Notes: a model not told the origin generated them from the sequence alone. Positions 41,648-51,656 are shown, counted from the stretch's first letter. The stretch is DNA of 64,000 nt from Sandaracinaceae bacterium (GCA_020633195.1 JACKEC010000038.1:1-64000), one strand, 5' to 3'. Translations and numbers: made by a program.

Positions 41648-41666
41648 CAGAGTGCCACAGGTTGCG

Positions 41667-42248
41667 TCACATACGCGGGTCGTCGGGACCGAGCACGAGA
41701 TCCCCGATCTTGATGCCCTGCTGGGCGACGACGAGGAACAGGAAGTCGGGGCCGGGCCGCGCGCGGAACGAGTGGACGTGGTCGCTGGCGCGCACCACGA
41801 CGTCACCCGGCCGCCAGATCGCGCCGTGGTTGTCCTCCGCCGAGCCCTGCAGGATGTACGAGGTCTCGAGGCCGAGGTGGCCGTGCTCCGGGAACGAGAC
41901 CCCCTCGGGGAGCCGCACGAAGCCGGTGATCGCGTTGGACACCGACGGGCCACCCTCGATGTCGTAGAGCTTCACGTCGGGGACGAGCCCCTGGTACCAG
42001 CTCTCCGAGCGCCCGATCCCATCGAGGAGCGAGCGCGCCCGCGAGCTGTCCACGTCGAGCAGCTCGGCGACCGAGTCGAGGAAGCGGTCGAAGCGCCCGT
42101 CGAGGTCCGCCGAGGCCATGATCCGGTCCCGCAAGGAGCGTGGCGGGGACACGGCGGCCCCGGCGAGGGCCTCCAGCAAGGCAGCCACCTGCTCGTCCTC
42201 GACGTCCGCGAGGAACGGATCGACGAGGTCTTTTTCCCATGCGCTCAT
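41667..42248 (-). CDS. ChrR-like cupin anti-sigma factor
   Basis: 193 residues from the ATG at 42248; an ATG at 42275 is in frame. The N-terminal half is helical with PRSLRDRIMASADLDGRF, as in ChrR-type anti-sigma domains, though the zinc-binding His/Cys motif at its start is not evident. The C-terminal cupin has SFPEHGHLGLETSYILQGS and WRPGDVVVRASDHVHSF, giving a His/Glu/His metal site. It lies 78 bp after an ECF sigma gene. In Rhodobacter ChrR holds the sigma factor until singlet oxygen acts on the cupin; a similar stress switch is plausible here. Confidence 0.85.
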   Translation of the reverse strand: MSAWEKDLVDPFLADVEDEQVAALLEALAGAAVSPPRSLRDRIMASADLDGRFDRFLDSVAELLDVDSSRARSLLDGIGRSESWYQGLVPDVKLYDIEGGPSVSNAITGFVRLPEGVSFPEHGHLGLETSYILQGSAEDNHGAIWRPGDVVVRASDHVHSFRARPGPDFLFLVVAQQGIKIGDLVLGPDDPRM

Positions 42249-42326
42249 TACGGCCTCTGGAGATGGGGGGACCATGGTGAGGCCGATACGAGCCTCCGAG
42301 CCGATCGGATCGAGAACCATTCGAAA

Positions 42327-42866
42327 TTAATCTTCGGTGAAGACCGTCCGGAGCTTCTTCATCCCCGCGTGGAGACGTGACTTCACCGTCCCGACGGGGA
42401 TCCCGAGCTCATCGGCCATCTCCGTGCAGCTCAACCCCTCGAAGTATCCGAGCGCGAGCACCTGCCGCTGCTCCTCGGGCAGCTCTTCGAGCGCCCCGAG
42501 CACCCGGCTCGCGTCGACCGTGTCCGCCGCCTGGGACGGGGTCGCGCCGACCACCCGCTCCAGATCCTCCCCGGCGTTGCTGGTTCGGCTCCGCGCCGCG
42601 CTCTTGATGCGATCGAGGCAGCGGCTGCGCATGCGCAGCATCAGCCAGGTGCGGACGCTGCCCCGGCTCGGGTCGTAGTCACCGGCGCGCTTCCAGGCCT
42701 CGAGGAAGACGTCGTGGAGGATCTCCTCCGCCTCGCCCCGGTCGCGGAGCAGCTTCAACCCCAACCCGAGCATGGCCGGGGAGTGGCGGTCGTACAGCTC
42801 CGCGAGGGCCTCCCGCCCACCACGGGCGAGCTCGATCGCGAGCTCGACGTCTTCTGCTGGCCCCAC
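42327..42866 (-). CDS. ECF-family RNA polymerase sigma factor
   Basis: 179 residues, GTG start at 42866. Sigma-2 region: LYDRHSPAMLGLGLKLLRDRGEAEEILHDVFLEAWKRAGDYDPSRGSVRTWL. Sigma-4 region: LEELPEEQRQVLALGYFEGLSCTEMADELGIPVGTVKSRLHAGMKKLR. This is the RpoE/ECF-type layout with no extra domain. The ChrR-like gene directly downstream suggests the ECF11-type pair responding to singlet oxygen or organic peroxides. I could not recognise its target promoter in the window. Confidence 0.95.
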   Translation of the reverse strand: MGPAEDVELAIELARGGREALAELYDRHSPAMLGLGLKLLRDRGEAEEILHDVFLEAWKRAGDYDPSRGSVRTWLMLRMRSRCLDRIKSAARSRTSNAGEDLERVVGATPSQAADTVDASRVLGALEELPEEQRQVLALGYFEGLSCTEMADELGIPVGTVKSRLHAGMKKLRTVFTED

Positions 42867-42915
42867 GGATCGCGAGTATCTCCGGTCCGGCGCGCGGCTT
42901 CAACGCGCTCCGTTG

Positions 42916-44985
42916 TCAGAAGCGAACCGGCGGGCCAGAAGCCGAGGGGGGCTCGGGGCCCTCGGGCGGCGGGGGCGCTTCTCCGTCGGCGGGCTGGCGC
43001 GCGATCCGCCAGGTCAGCAGGCCCAGCACCAGGATCGCGAAGAGGAGCACCGCCCACACGATCCACGAGCTCAGCCCCTGCTCCTCCCACCACGAGGGCT
43101 CGGGCGGCGGCGCGTGGGCGGGGTTCGGCGTGGCCTCTCCGACGGTCGCGTCGACCGCGCGGACCGACAGGACCAGCTCGCGAGCGGACTCGATCTCGTA
43201 GCGCGGCGGCTCCGCCTCGAGGTCACCGACGAGGACCGAATACGACCCGTCCGGCGCCGCGAGGTAGAGGGTCGGGCTCGGGATCCAGCCCCGCGCCTCA
43301 CCGAATTCGAGCGGGGCGTCGCTGCCGTCCTCGACCACGAGCTCCAGCCGCGTCACCCGCCGAGGCGCCCAGGTGACCTCGAGCGGGCGCGGATCGTTGG
43401 GCTCCCGGGTGAGGCGGCCCGACGCGAGCAGGCTCCGCTCGCCCGCCGCGTCGACGCCGTACAGCCGGAACGCGCGAGACACGAACGGCGCGTCCGTGTG
43501 CAGCTCGAGCCGCTCGAGCCGCCCCTCCACCGGCGGCGTCAGCCGGTGGAGGGTCTCCGACGACGAGGCGCCATCGTCGACCTCCACCGCGAGCGCGATC
43601 GGGTCCGAGGCGTCGGCGCCCCTCAGGTAGGGCCACTGCGCGCCGTCCCCGTCGACGACGCGGACGTCCGCCAGATCGTCGCGGGCGGCGGCGAGCACCG
43701 ACGCCGGCAGCCGAACGCGGCTGAGGCCTTCCGTCGCGCCCTCCACGAGGAGGGTGGCCACGTCCGTGTAGCCCGCGACCTCCGGGGTGCGGCCCGGGCG
43801 CATCGCGAACCGGAGCGCGGGACCGTCGTCGAAGCGGGGGTTGGCGACCGGCTCACCGAGCGTCGCCTCGGGCAGCGCCGCGCCGAGCAGCCGATCGCCG
43901 AGCCGCGTGCCGACGAGGCGCTGGATGTCGTAGCGGGGCGCCTGGGCGCGACCGCCGCCGAAGCGCAGCGTGACCGGGGCGCCGTCCGACTCGAACAGCA
44001 GCGTCGGCTGCCGGACGATCGCCTCGAACGCGAGCCCCTCGAGCTCGGGGCTGTCACCGTCGTCGATCTCGACGCGCAGCCGATCCCCGACCGCGCGCTC
44101 GACGTCGATGGCGACCCACTCGGCCCCGTCGATCTCGTGGACGCGGAACAGCGAGCCGTGGCCGACCTCGCGCGGCGCCGCGCCCGCGCTCAAGTCCAGG
44201 ACCCGCACCTCGCGGAAGAAGTTGGCCGCGCCGGTCGTGACGAGGACGCGATCGGGGACGAGGCCCGCCGGGCGCGCGAGCTCGAGGATCGTGCGCCCAT
44301 CCCGGCGCGTGCGCGCCACCTCCGTCAGCGGGAGCGCGACGGTGGGCGGCTCCACGGGGACCGTCAGCACGATGAGGCTCGCGTTGGGCTCGAGGTAGCC
44401 GCCCTCCCCGCTCACCTGCACCTCGAGGCGCGCCCCCTCCGCGATGCGCGGCAGCTCCACGCCGAGCCGATCCCGGAGCGGCGCCTGCATCCGGAAGACC
44501 GTCGCCTCCGCGATCTGCTCGCGCCGATCGTCGCGCACCTCGAACACGACGACGTCGCGCACGAAGCTCGCCTGCGCGGAGTCGAGCCACAGCGTCCAGC
44601 GCCCCTCCGGCACCTGCGGCGGGGGCGTCAAGACGAGGTGCTCCCGATAGACGGAGGCGAGCGAGGAGCGACGCTCGATCCGCCGGCTGACCTCGGTCGG
44701 GGTGATCGCGTAGATGGTCGCGTCCCCGCCGCGCCGCGTGGCGCTCTCGACCAGGTACGGTCGCGCCGCGCCGCGCTCGTCGTGGATCCGGACGTCCGAG
44801 AGGTCCGGCCGCGAGCCCTCGAGGACGGCCGCTGGCAACGCGAGCCGCACGAGCCCGGTGGTCGCGGGGAGCTCGATCGGCGCCTCCCGCGGGAAGAGCC
44901 GCGCCGGATCGGTGGGGGCCTGCGCCGAGGCCACCGACGCGGTCGTCAGCGCGAGCGCCAGCCCGGCGAGGATCGCGCGCCTCAC
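42916..44985 (-). CDS. DUF3999 exported/membrane protein
   Basis: 689 residues, GTG start at 44985 overlapping the upstream stop (GTGA). Signal peptide ILAGLALALTTASVASAQ, then two similar beta-rich halves that each begin with a 'PAxVLxxxRxDLxDVRV.DxxGxxxPYL' pattern (ALPAAVLEGSRPDLSDVRI and LPASVLAAARDDLADVRVV), the DUF3999 signature. A C-terminal membrane helix (SSWIVWAVLLFAILVLGLL) follows. DUF3999 proteins are encoded next to DUF2339 membrane proteins in many bacteria, as here; the function of the pair is unknown. Confidence 0.88.
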   Translation of the reverse strand: MRRAILAGLALALTTASVASAQAPTDPARLFPREAPIELPATTGLVRLALPAAVLEGSRPDLSDVRIHDERGAARPYLVESATRRGGDATIYAITPTEVSRRIERRSSLASVYREHLVLTPPPQVPEGRWTLWLDSAQASFVRDVVVFEVRDDRREQIAEATVFRMQAPLRDRLGVELPRIAEGARLEVQVSGEGGYLEPNASLIVLTVPVEPPTVALPLTEVARTRRDGRTILELARPAGLVPDRVLVTTGAANFFREVRVLDLSAGAAPREVGHGSLFRVHEIDGAEWVAIDVERAVGDRLRVEIDDGDSPELEGLAFEAIVRQPTLLFESDGAPVTLRFGGGRAQAPRYDIQRLVGTRLGDRLLGAALPEATLGEPVANPRFDDGPALRFAMRPGRTPEVAGYTDVATLLVEGATEGLSRVRLPASVLAAARDDLADVRVVDGDGAQWPYLRGADASDPIALAVEVDDGASSSETLHRLTPPVEGRLERLELHTDAPFVSRAFRLYGVDAAGERSLLASGRLTREPNDPRPLEVTWAPRRVTRLELVVEDGSDAPLEFGEARGWIPSPTLYLAAPDGSYSVLVGDLEAEPPRYEIESARELVLSVRAVDATVGEATPNPAHAPPPEPSWWEEQGLSSWIVWAVLLFAILVLGLLTWRIARQPADGEAPPPPEGPEPPSASGPPVRF

Positions 44986-47900
44986 GACCGCACCTCCTCG
45001 GGGCGCGAGCCTCGGAAGACGAAGCGTTGATAGGCGAGCGAGATCACGATGAGCGAGATCGCGAGCCCGGCCAGCGAGGCCACCCGGTAGAGGTCGGCGA
45101 GGTGCGCGAGGTCGTAGAGGAAGACCTTCGCGGCGGTCACGAGGATCAGGAGCAAGCTCGCCACACGGAGCGCGGTGCTCTTGCGCCACATCCCGATGGC
45201 GAGCAGCGCGATGGCGTAGATCGCCCAGGCGATGGACAGCGTGAGGTCACGCGCGGGCAGGCGGTCGGTCGGGATCGCGAGGTGCTCACCCGTCGCGAAC
45301 CAGTCGAAGATCGTGAGGTTGATCCACGCGAACACGATGAGGATGGCGGCCGTGGCCGCGAGGTTCGCCACGAGCGACACGCCCTCGGGCATGAAGCTCT
45401 TCTCCCAGGAGCGGAGCCGCTTGGCCTCCTCGCCGCGGAGGAGCAGCCACGCGCCGACGAAGCAGACCGCGGGCACCAGGTACGTGTACGTGAGCCAGTT
45501 GAGGACCCGGAGCTCCGAGCGGTCGTAGTACCCGAGCACGTAGGGGTTCGCGAGGAGCCGGACGCCCACCGCGACGCCGAGCGCCAGCGCCAGGTACTTG
45601 AGCCCGGCGTGGTCCATCCGGCGCCACAGCCCCGTGAGCACGAGCGCCTCGAGCGCCCAGCCGATGGTGATCCACTCGTTGTCGAGCTGCATCGGGATCG
45701 CGAGCGTCACGAACCCGGCCGCGCTCGCGGTGAGCCAGACCAGCGCGACCTTGCGCGCCTCCGCCGGCTCCGGCCCGCGCAGGCGCACCGCCGAGGCGGC
45801 GCCCACCGAGACGATCCCGAGCAGCACCGGCAGGAGCCCGATCGTGCTCGGCCCGAGGACGTCGAGGTACACGTGGCGCAAGGTCAACAGGTACGCGGGC
45901 GCGACGAGCGCCGCCGTGCGCCAGGCCCACGGCCGATCGCGCATCGCCTTGGGCGCGATCACGGGGAAGGTCGCGAACAGCACGACGCTCCCGAGCAGCA
46001 CCGCGAGCTCGCCGATCCCGAACGGGCCGTCGTGGCGACGCAGGACGAAGAGCGAGTGCGTCCCCGCCGTCATCGCCGCGATCACCGCGAGCCAGCCCGC
46101 CGAGCCGCGGCGCGCCGCCGCCATCAGCGCCAGCACCGCGAGCGCGAGCGTGCTCGCGTAGAAGACCCACACGGGCATGGACTCGAGCCGATCCGCGAGC
46201 GCGAGGAACGGCACGGTGAGCACGGCGAGGAGCGCCGCTGCGTGGTCGCCGTGGCGACGCGCGTCCTCGCTGCGGAAGGGCAGGAGGCCGGCGAGCTGCA
46301 TCAACACCGAGGCGCCGACGATGAAGGCGAGGAGCACCGCGGGAGGCGGCTGTCCGTCGGTGCCGCCGGTCGCCGCGAAGGTGGCGCCGAGCCCCACCGC
46401 GACGAGGCCGGCGGTGGCCACCTGAAGGGAGGGCTGGCCGAGCAGCGTGGAGAGGCGCGTCGCCGCGAGCCCCGCGACGCCCCAGAAGACGAGCCACGGC
46501 CACGGGCCCGCCGCCTCGGCGAACGGCGCCGCGAGCGTCGCCAGGGACAGCAGCGTCAGCACGTACGCGCTCGCGCCCACCGCGACGTTGCGCCGCTCCG
46601 GGTAGAGGCGGCCCGACAGCTCGGCGAACGCGGCGAAGACCACGAGCAGACCGATCGCGAGGCCGACCGGCTGCCAGACCCCGAGCGCCGTCGTCGGCGG
46701 GTGCGTGAGGCCGCGACCCATGAGCGCGAACGCGCTGACGAGCGCCGCGCCGGTCGGCAGCGCGACCGCCTGGTGGCGCATCCCGACGAAGCACGCGGCC
46801 GCGCAGAGCAAGACGAGCTGCACCGCGGTGACCGCGAAGGTGTCACCCAGATCGGTCCGCATCGCGAGCGGCACCGTGAACAGCAGCGGGACGAGCACGC
46901 CGGCGCTCCGAGTGAGGCGCCAGAGCACGCTCTCGGGCTCCGGCGCGGTGGCGCCCTCGACGGGCTCGGGGCGCAGCGCCGGGAGCGCGCCGAAGAGCAG
47001 CGCGAAGACCCCGACGATGGCGACCCCGAGGACGAGCCGGGGCTCGTCGAGGCGCGCGAGGAGCCAGCTGTACTGGTAGATCCCGGTCCCGATCAGGCAG
47101 AGCGCGGCGAGCCACGACCAGCGCCGCTTGTAGGCGACCCAGAGCATCGCCCCGTCGAGCAACAGCAGGTAGCCGAAGAGGGGCAGCGGGCGGTCCGAGC
47201 CGGTGCTCAGCGCGAGCGGCGTGATGAACCCGCCGAAGAGCCCGAGCAGCGCGACGGGCATCGAGCGCCGATAGACGGCCAACGCGGTGCAGACCCCGGT
47301 GGTCGCCACCATCAGGATCCCCGCGGCCCAGGTCGGATAGAGCGAGTACAGCGCCTGCCCGGCCCAGAAGGCGAGGTAGAGGATCGCGATCCCCGCGCCC
47401 GCGATCCAGCTCGCGAGCACCTCGTGGGTGCGGCGGAGCCTCAGCTCGGAGGCCGCGAGGCAGCCCAGGCCGACGAGCGTGCCCGCGACCATGCGCATCG
47501 CGGGCGTGATGAGGCCGTGCTCGATCGAGTACTCGAAGAAGTAGATCCCCGCGAGCACGAGGATGCTCGCGCCGAGCGCGGCCGCGCCGCGGACGCCGAT
47601 CCACTGCTCCCACGCGATCCGCTGCGGAGGCGCGGGCGGAGGCGCCGCCGGGGCCGGACCCGCCGCGGCCATGTCGCCCGGATCGACGGGGGCCGGCCGC
47701 GGGGGAGCTCCGTCGACCGCCGCGCGGACCGCGTCGAACGCGGCCGCCGGGACCTCGGCCGGAGGCGTCTCGGGGACCGGGATCGTGGCCGGATCGATGA
47801 CGAGGTCGTCGTCCGACGCCTCCGCCGGCGCCTCGTCCGAAGCGTCCAGCGCTTCGTCCGCCCCGACCTCCGCCTCGACCGCGCCCTCCGTCGGCTCCGC

Positions 47901-48203
47901 GACGGGCTCCGGCGGAGGCGCCTCGGCCATCTCGGGCACCGTCGCCCGCTCGATCGCGGGCTCCGCCGCGGTGACCGTCTGCGCGGGGATGGCGGCGAGC
48001 CCCGCCTCGACCCGCGACACTCGATGCGCGAGTGTGGCGTTTTCGGCACGCAGGGCGCCGAGCATCGCCTCCAGATCCTGAATTCTCTCTTCGTTCCGGT
48101 CGTTTCGGAACAACCGAACGAGCACCACGATGCCTGCGATCAGCACCGTGGGTCCGCCTAGACAGACGGCCATCCCCACCATGAGCTCGACGAAATCGTT
48201 CAT
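44982..48203 (-). CDS. DUF2339 polytopic membrane protein
   Basis: 1073 residues, ATG at 48203. An N-terminal membrane helix, a coiled coil (about 35-70, ERIQDLEAMLGALRAENATLAHRVSRVE), an acidic Pro/Ala linker, then about 27 hydrophobic segments. VLASWIAGAGIAILYLAFWA, WEQWIGVRGAAALGASILVLAGI and QLDNEWITIGWALEALVLTGL are typical of DUF2339. Overlap with the DUF3999 gene indicates a fixed membrane complex. Role unknown; envelope maintenance has been suggested for relatives, which I cannot test here. Confidence 0.9.
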   Translation of the reverse strand: MNDFVELMVGMAVCLGGPTVLIAGIVVLVRLFRNDRNEERIQDLEAMLGALRAENATLAHRVSRVEAGLAAIPAQTVTAAEPAIERATVPEMAEAPPPEPVAEPTEGAVEAEVGADEALDASDEAPAEASDDDLVIDPATIPVPETPPAEVPAAAFDAVRAAVDGAPPRPAPVDPGDMAAAGPAPAAPPPAPPQRIAWEQWIGVRGAAALGASILVLAGIYFFEYSIEHGLITPAMRMVAGTLVGLGCLAASELRLRRTHEVLASWIAGAGIAILYLAFWAGQALYSLYPTWAAGILMVATTGVCTALAVYRRSMPVALLGLFGGFITPLALSTGSDRPLPLFGYLLLLDGAMLWVAYKRRWSWLAALCLIGTGIYQYSWLLARLDEPRLVLGVAIVGVFALLFGALPALRPEPVEGATAPEPESVLWRLTRSAGVLVPLLFTVPLAMRTDLGDTFAVTAVQLVLLCAAACFVGMRHQAVALPTGAALVSAFALMGRGLTHPPTTALGVWQPVGLAIGLLVVFAAFAELSGRLYPERRNVAVGASAYVLTLLSLATLAAPFAEAAGPWPWLVFWGVAGLAATRLSTLLGQPSLQVATAGLVAVGLGATFAATGGTDGQPPPAVLLAFIVGASVLMQLAGLLPFRSEDARRHGDHAAALLAVLTVPFLALADRLESMPVWVFYASTLALAVLALMAAARRGSAGWLAVIAAMTAGTHSLFVLRRHDGPFGIGELAVLLGSVVLFATFPVIAPKAMRDRPWAWRTAALVAPAYLLTLRHVYLDVLGPSTIGLLPVLLGIVSVGAASAVRLRGPEPAEARKVALVWLTASAAGFVTLAIPMQLDNEWITIGWALEALVLTGLWRRMDHAGLKYLALALGVAVGVRLLANPYVLGYYDRSELRVLNWLTYTYLVPAVCFVGAWLLLRGEEAKRLRSWEKSFMPEGVSLVANLAATAAILIVFAWINLTIFDWFATGEHLAIPTDRLPARDLTLSIAWAIYAIALLAIGMWRKSTALRVASLLLILVTAAKVFLYDLAHLADLYRVASLAGLAISLIVISLAYQRFVFRGSRPEEVRS

Positions 48204-48325
48204 CGTCCCCCTGTGGAGCAGCGGCCGTGCCAGCCCCCCGCGGAGGTGAGTAGCACGGGCCCCTCCGCGACCTCGATGATCATCGAGTGTACAGCCCGTG
48301 CAAAGCGGGACGTCGCCCGAGGTCG

Positions 48326-49129
48326 CTACCGGAGCTCGACGAGCGCGGCGATCTCGGCCTCGAGCGCGTCTCCGTCCGCCGCGAGGCGCTCGGAGCCCTC
48401 GTCGAGCTCGCCGATCAGCGCCTCACGCGAGCGCGCCGCCCGCTCGACGCGGACGAGCTGCTCGATGGTGCGCTCGACGGCGCCGCCCCCCTCGCCGTTG
48501 AGGCGCCGCTCGGCGCGGCGGATGACGTCGTCGAACGCGCGCTCGACGCTGCGGCGCAGGGCCCGCGGGAGCTCGAGCTCGCCGAGCCGTCGATGCGCCA
48601 CGACCGCGCGCAGGAGCCGGAGCTTCGTCGCGCCGCGCGCTCTTGAGGCCAGGCGCCGGAGCGCGAAGGTGCGGGGCGCGTCGTTGGGCACGATCCACGG
48701 CGCCGAGGCCAGGAGCGACGCGACCATGATCGCGGTCATCCAGAGCGAGGCCTCGAGGCCCGCGTTCGCCCGCGCGACCCAGCTCGCCGCGACGCCGCTC
48801 GCGAACGCGAGGGCGAGGTGGAACCCGAGCTCACGCCACGTCCGCGAGCGCATCGCGCGCGTCCCGAACACGAACGTCAGCAGCAGCCCGCTCGCGATCA
48901 GCGGCACGTAGGACCGCGTCGCCTCGTACGCCACGGCGCCGCTCGCGCCGAACGCGACCGCTTCACCGGCGAGCGGGGCCCCGCCGTGCGCGATCAGCGC
49001 GAGCCCCACCGACGAGGCCACGGTGATCCCCGCCGCCGTGATCGGCCCGAGGGCGTCGAGCTGACCCAGCAGCGCGAGGGCGAGGCCGGCCAGGCCGACG
49101 AACAGGAACGCTCGACCTCTTCGCAGCAT
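48326..49129 (-). CDS. membrane protein with helical C-terminal domain, unknown function
   Basis: 267 residues; ATG at 49129 overlaps the VWA-gene stop by 1 nt, so it is in that operon. Four to five hydrophobic helices occupy residues 8-130 (AFLFVGLAGLALALLGQL, TAAGITVASSVGLALIAHGG), followed by a cytoplasmic charged helical domain (RRSVERAFDDVIRRAERRLNGEG, ERLAADGDALEAEIAALVELR). No family is recognised. Confidence 0.78.
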   Translation of the reverse strand: MLRRGRAFLFVGLAGLALALLGQLDALGPITAAGITVASSVGLALIAHGGAPLAGEAVAFGASGAVAYEATRSYVPLIASGLLLTFVFGTRAMRSRTWRELGFHLALAFASGVAASWVARANAGLEASLWMTAIMVASLLASAPWIVPNDAPRTFALRRLASRARGATKLRLLRAVVAHRRLGELELPRALRRSVERAFDDVIRRAERRLNGEGGGAVERTIEQLVRVERAARSREALIGELDEGSERLAADGDALEAEIAALVELR

Positions 49130-50559
49130 CAGAAGGCCTCCGAGCGGCTGCGACGGTCGGCGTTGGCCCGCAGCCCGTGAGCGCGACCGGCGGCGGAGTG
49201 CGCGGGACGATCGAAGTTGTCGAGATCGTCGTTCACCGCCGTGATACGGGCGTCGAGCATCGGAGCTGCCTCCGGGGCCTCGGCCCGCCACTGCTGGAGG
49301 CGCTCGCGGTTGTCGCGCGCGAGCTGGGTGGCCTCCTCGACCCGACCCTGTCGCCAGGCCTCGATGGCCTGGGCCTGGGCGTGATCCACCCGCTGCGCCA
49401 CCGCCTCCGCGTGCAGCGCCACGTCCCTCGACGCGACCACCTGGGCTTCGTCCCCCACGACCGAGACGGACAGACGTCCGAGGTGCAGGTTCCGATCTGT
49501 TCCTTCTCGCGCTCCTCGATAGCGAAGATCGACGCCGACCCCGGGCTCCTCACCGACCCCCCCGGCGACCGCCTCGATCCGGAGGGTCACGCGCCGGCGC
49601 TCGCCGGCGAAGATCGAGCCGAGCGGGACGCCCGAGCCGCTCCAGCTGCCGCCGTAGACCTCGGCGACGCGCCAGCCCGACGGCAAGCCCAGATCGAGGC
49701 TGGTCCGGTCCGCCACCGTGGTGGAGGCCTGCTCGAGCTCGCGCGACAGGAAGCCGGCGAGCTCCCCGCCGGTCGCGAGGAACGCGTAGTTCCCACGCCC
49801 CGAGTCCGCGACGCTCGTCAGCCAGCGCTCGTCGTAGTCGGTCCCGACGCCGAGCGAGCTCGTGGTCGTCCCCGCGTTGGCGCGCTGCCCGATCTCGGCG
49901 CCGAGCTGCGCGAGATCGCGCCCCGAGCCGTCGAGGCCGTCGCTCACCAGGACGAGGCGGTGCACGAGGTCCGGCGGCGCGTCCGACAACGCGAGCGCGC
50001 CGAGCTCCAGGCCCGCGGGGATGTTGGTCCCACCGCCAGATTGGATGGCCGCGACGCGGCCGCGCAGCGTCTCGCGCACCTGCCCCACCGGCGCGAGCGG
50101 CTGCACCACCCTCGCGGCGGTGTCGTAGGTGATCACCGCGAGCTGGTCTTCGGGGTGCATCTGCTCGGCGAGCGCGAGCACCGACCGTCGCGCCTGCTCG
50201 ATCTTGTCGCCGTACATCGAGCCGCTCGTGTCGAGCACGACCGCGAGCGCGACCGGCCGCCGACGCGTGGCCCCGGAGCCGTCGCGCCCCTCGACGCGCA
50301 GCTCCGCGAAGAGCTCGCGCGTGCCGTTGGCCAGCATCGCCCCCTCGGTGAACGCGAGGAAGCCCGTGAGCTCCGTCGTATCGATCGGAATACGGCTGCC
50401 GGCGATGTCGGGCAGCGGGATCCTCCCGTCTCGCGGCTGATCCGCGTTGGCCTGGTGCGCCCTCGACAGCGCGATGGCGCCGAAGGCGAAGACCGTCGCT
50501 GCCATCGCCATGGTGAGCCGTCGCCGACCCGAGCTCGTGATTCGCATTCTGGTTCTCAT
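49129..50559 (-). CDS. exported von Willebrand factor A domain protein
   Basis: 476 residues from the ATG at 50559 with GGGAGG about 9 nt upstream; a second in-frame ATG lies at 50547. Signal peptide (RRLTMAMAATVFAFGAIALSRAHQANA). VWA domain about 100-290 with the MIDAS motif VLDTSGSMYGDK and GGGTNIPAGLELG, LVSDGLDGSG. The C-terminal part is beta-rich, then helical (AVAQRVDHAQAQAIEAWRQGRVEEATQLA). Such proteins (VIT/VWA or Ca-activated channel-like) often bind envelope partners in a metal-dependent way. Coupled to the membrane protein downstream. Confidence 0.88.
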   Translation of the reverse strand: MRTRMRITSSGRRRLTMAMAATVFAFGAIALSRAHQANADQPRDGRIPLPDIAGSRIPIDTTELTGFLAFTEGAMLANGTRELFAELRVEGRDGSGATRRRPVALAVVLDTSGSMYGDKIEQARRSVLALAEQMHPEDQLAVITYDTAARVVQPLAPVGQVRETLRGRVAAIQSGGGTNIPAGLELGALALSDAPPDLVHRLVLVSDGLDGSGRDLAQLGAEIGQRANAGTTTSSLGVGTDYDERWLTSVADSGRGNYAFLATGGELAGFLSRELEQASTTVADRTSLDLGLPSGWRVAEVYGGSWSGSGVPLGSIFAGERRRVTLRIEAVAGGVGEEPGVGVDLRYRGAREGTDRNLHLGRLSVSVVGDEAQVVASRDVALHAEAVAQRVDHAQAQAIEAWRQGRVEEATQLARDNRERLQQWRAEAPEAAPMLDARITAVNDDLDNFDRPAHSAAGRAHGLRANADRRSRSEAF

Positions 50560-50851
50560 GTGAGCTGACCTCCCGATGGAGCAGACGCCTCCCGACCGAA
50601 TCGGTGGGTCAGGGTTGGGTAAAAGCGCCAGGCGCTCGCGGGAGGGGACGCAGCAGGACCGGGGCCAGGTTCGAAAACCTCGCGGTCGCGCGCGGAACGG
50701 GTCCGGGAATCTATCGGCGACAGCGCGAGCATGCTCCCCCCAGAAGCAGCGGGTCCGGGTAGCAGTGGCGATGACGCGCCGATTCGTGACCAGCTCGATG
50801 GGGGAGCCCCGCGTGCTGGCCGCGAGACCCGGCACCTGGTAGCAGCAGGGG

Positions 50852-51652
50852 ATGAAGTACGAAGGACACGCCGCGTGGGTCACCGGCGGGGGCACGGGCA
50901 TCGGTCGCGCGCTCGCCCTCGAGCTGGCTCGACAGGGCGCGGACGTGGCGATCTCGGGGCGCCGCGCCGACAAGCTCGACGCGGTGGCGCAGGAGATCGA
51001 GGCGCTGGGCCGGCGCGCGCTCGCCCTCCCCTGCGATGTCCGCGACGAGGATCAGCTCGCTCGCACGGTCGAGCGGATCGCGGCCGACTTCGGCAAGCTC
51101 GACGTCGCGATCGCGAACGCGGGCTTCGCGGTCGGCGGACCGATCGAGGGGCTCACCGCGGAGCGGCTCCGCAACCAGCTCGACATCAACGTCGTCGGCG
51201 CCGCGATGACCTGCAAACACGCGCTCACCCAGCTGCGGCCGACCAAGGGCCGCCTCGGGCTCGTCGGCTCGGTGGCCGCGTTCACGCCGCTGGCCAAGAA
51301 CGGGGCGTACTGCGCGAGCAAGGCGGGCCTCCGGATGGTCGGGCAGACCCTCGCGATCGAGCTCGCGGGCACCGGGGTCAGCGTCACGACGCTCCACCCG
51401 GGCTTCGTCGAGAGCGAGATCAACCAGGTCGACGACGACGGCGTCCACCACGCCGACCGCGAGGACAAGCGCCCCAAGAACCTGATGTGGCCCGCCGACA
51501 AGGCCGCCCGCGTGATGTTGAAGGCGCTGTGGAAGCGCAAGACCGAGCTCGTCTTCACGGGCCACGGCAAGGTCTTCTCGGCGCTCGGCCAGCACCTGCC
51601 GGGCCTCGTGATCTACGCCCAGCAGCAGCAGCGGAAGAAGAAGCGCCGCTGA
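50852..51652 (+). CDS. short-chain dehydrogenase/reductase
   Basis: 266 residues. VTGGGTGIGRALALEL (cofactor motif, residues 10-18), ALPCDVRDE, IANAGFAVGG, N113, S140, Y153 and K157 (AYCASKAG) give a complete classical SDR active site. The SGRRADK segment after the second strand suggests NADP. The C-terminus is basic (QQQQRKKKRR). About 290 bp separate it from the divergent VWA gene; I see no gene or clear repeat there. It is convergent with an acyltransferase gene, so a lipid substrate is conceivable. Confidence 0.93.
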   Translation: MKYEGHAAWVTGGGTGIGRALALELARQGADVAISGRRADKLDAVAQEIEALGRRALALPCDVRDEDQLARTVERIAADFGKLDVAIANAGFAVGGPIEGLTAERLRNQLDINVVGAAMTCKHALTQLRPTKGRLGLVGSVAAFTPLAKNGAYCASKAGLRMVGQTLAIELAGTGVSVTTLHPGFVESEINQVDDDGVHHADREDKRPKNLMWPADKAARVMLKALWKRKTELVFTGHGKVFSALGQHLPGLVIYAQQQQRKKKRR

Positions 51653-51656
51653 CGGA

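Noticed and set aside
50560..50851. Possible small gene or RNA in the 292-bp gap between the VWA and SDR genes
   Set aside because: No frame with a start, ribosome site and plausible composition; no strong palindrome. Probably just divergent promoters.
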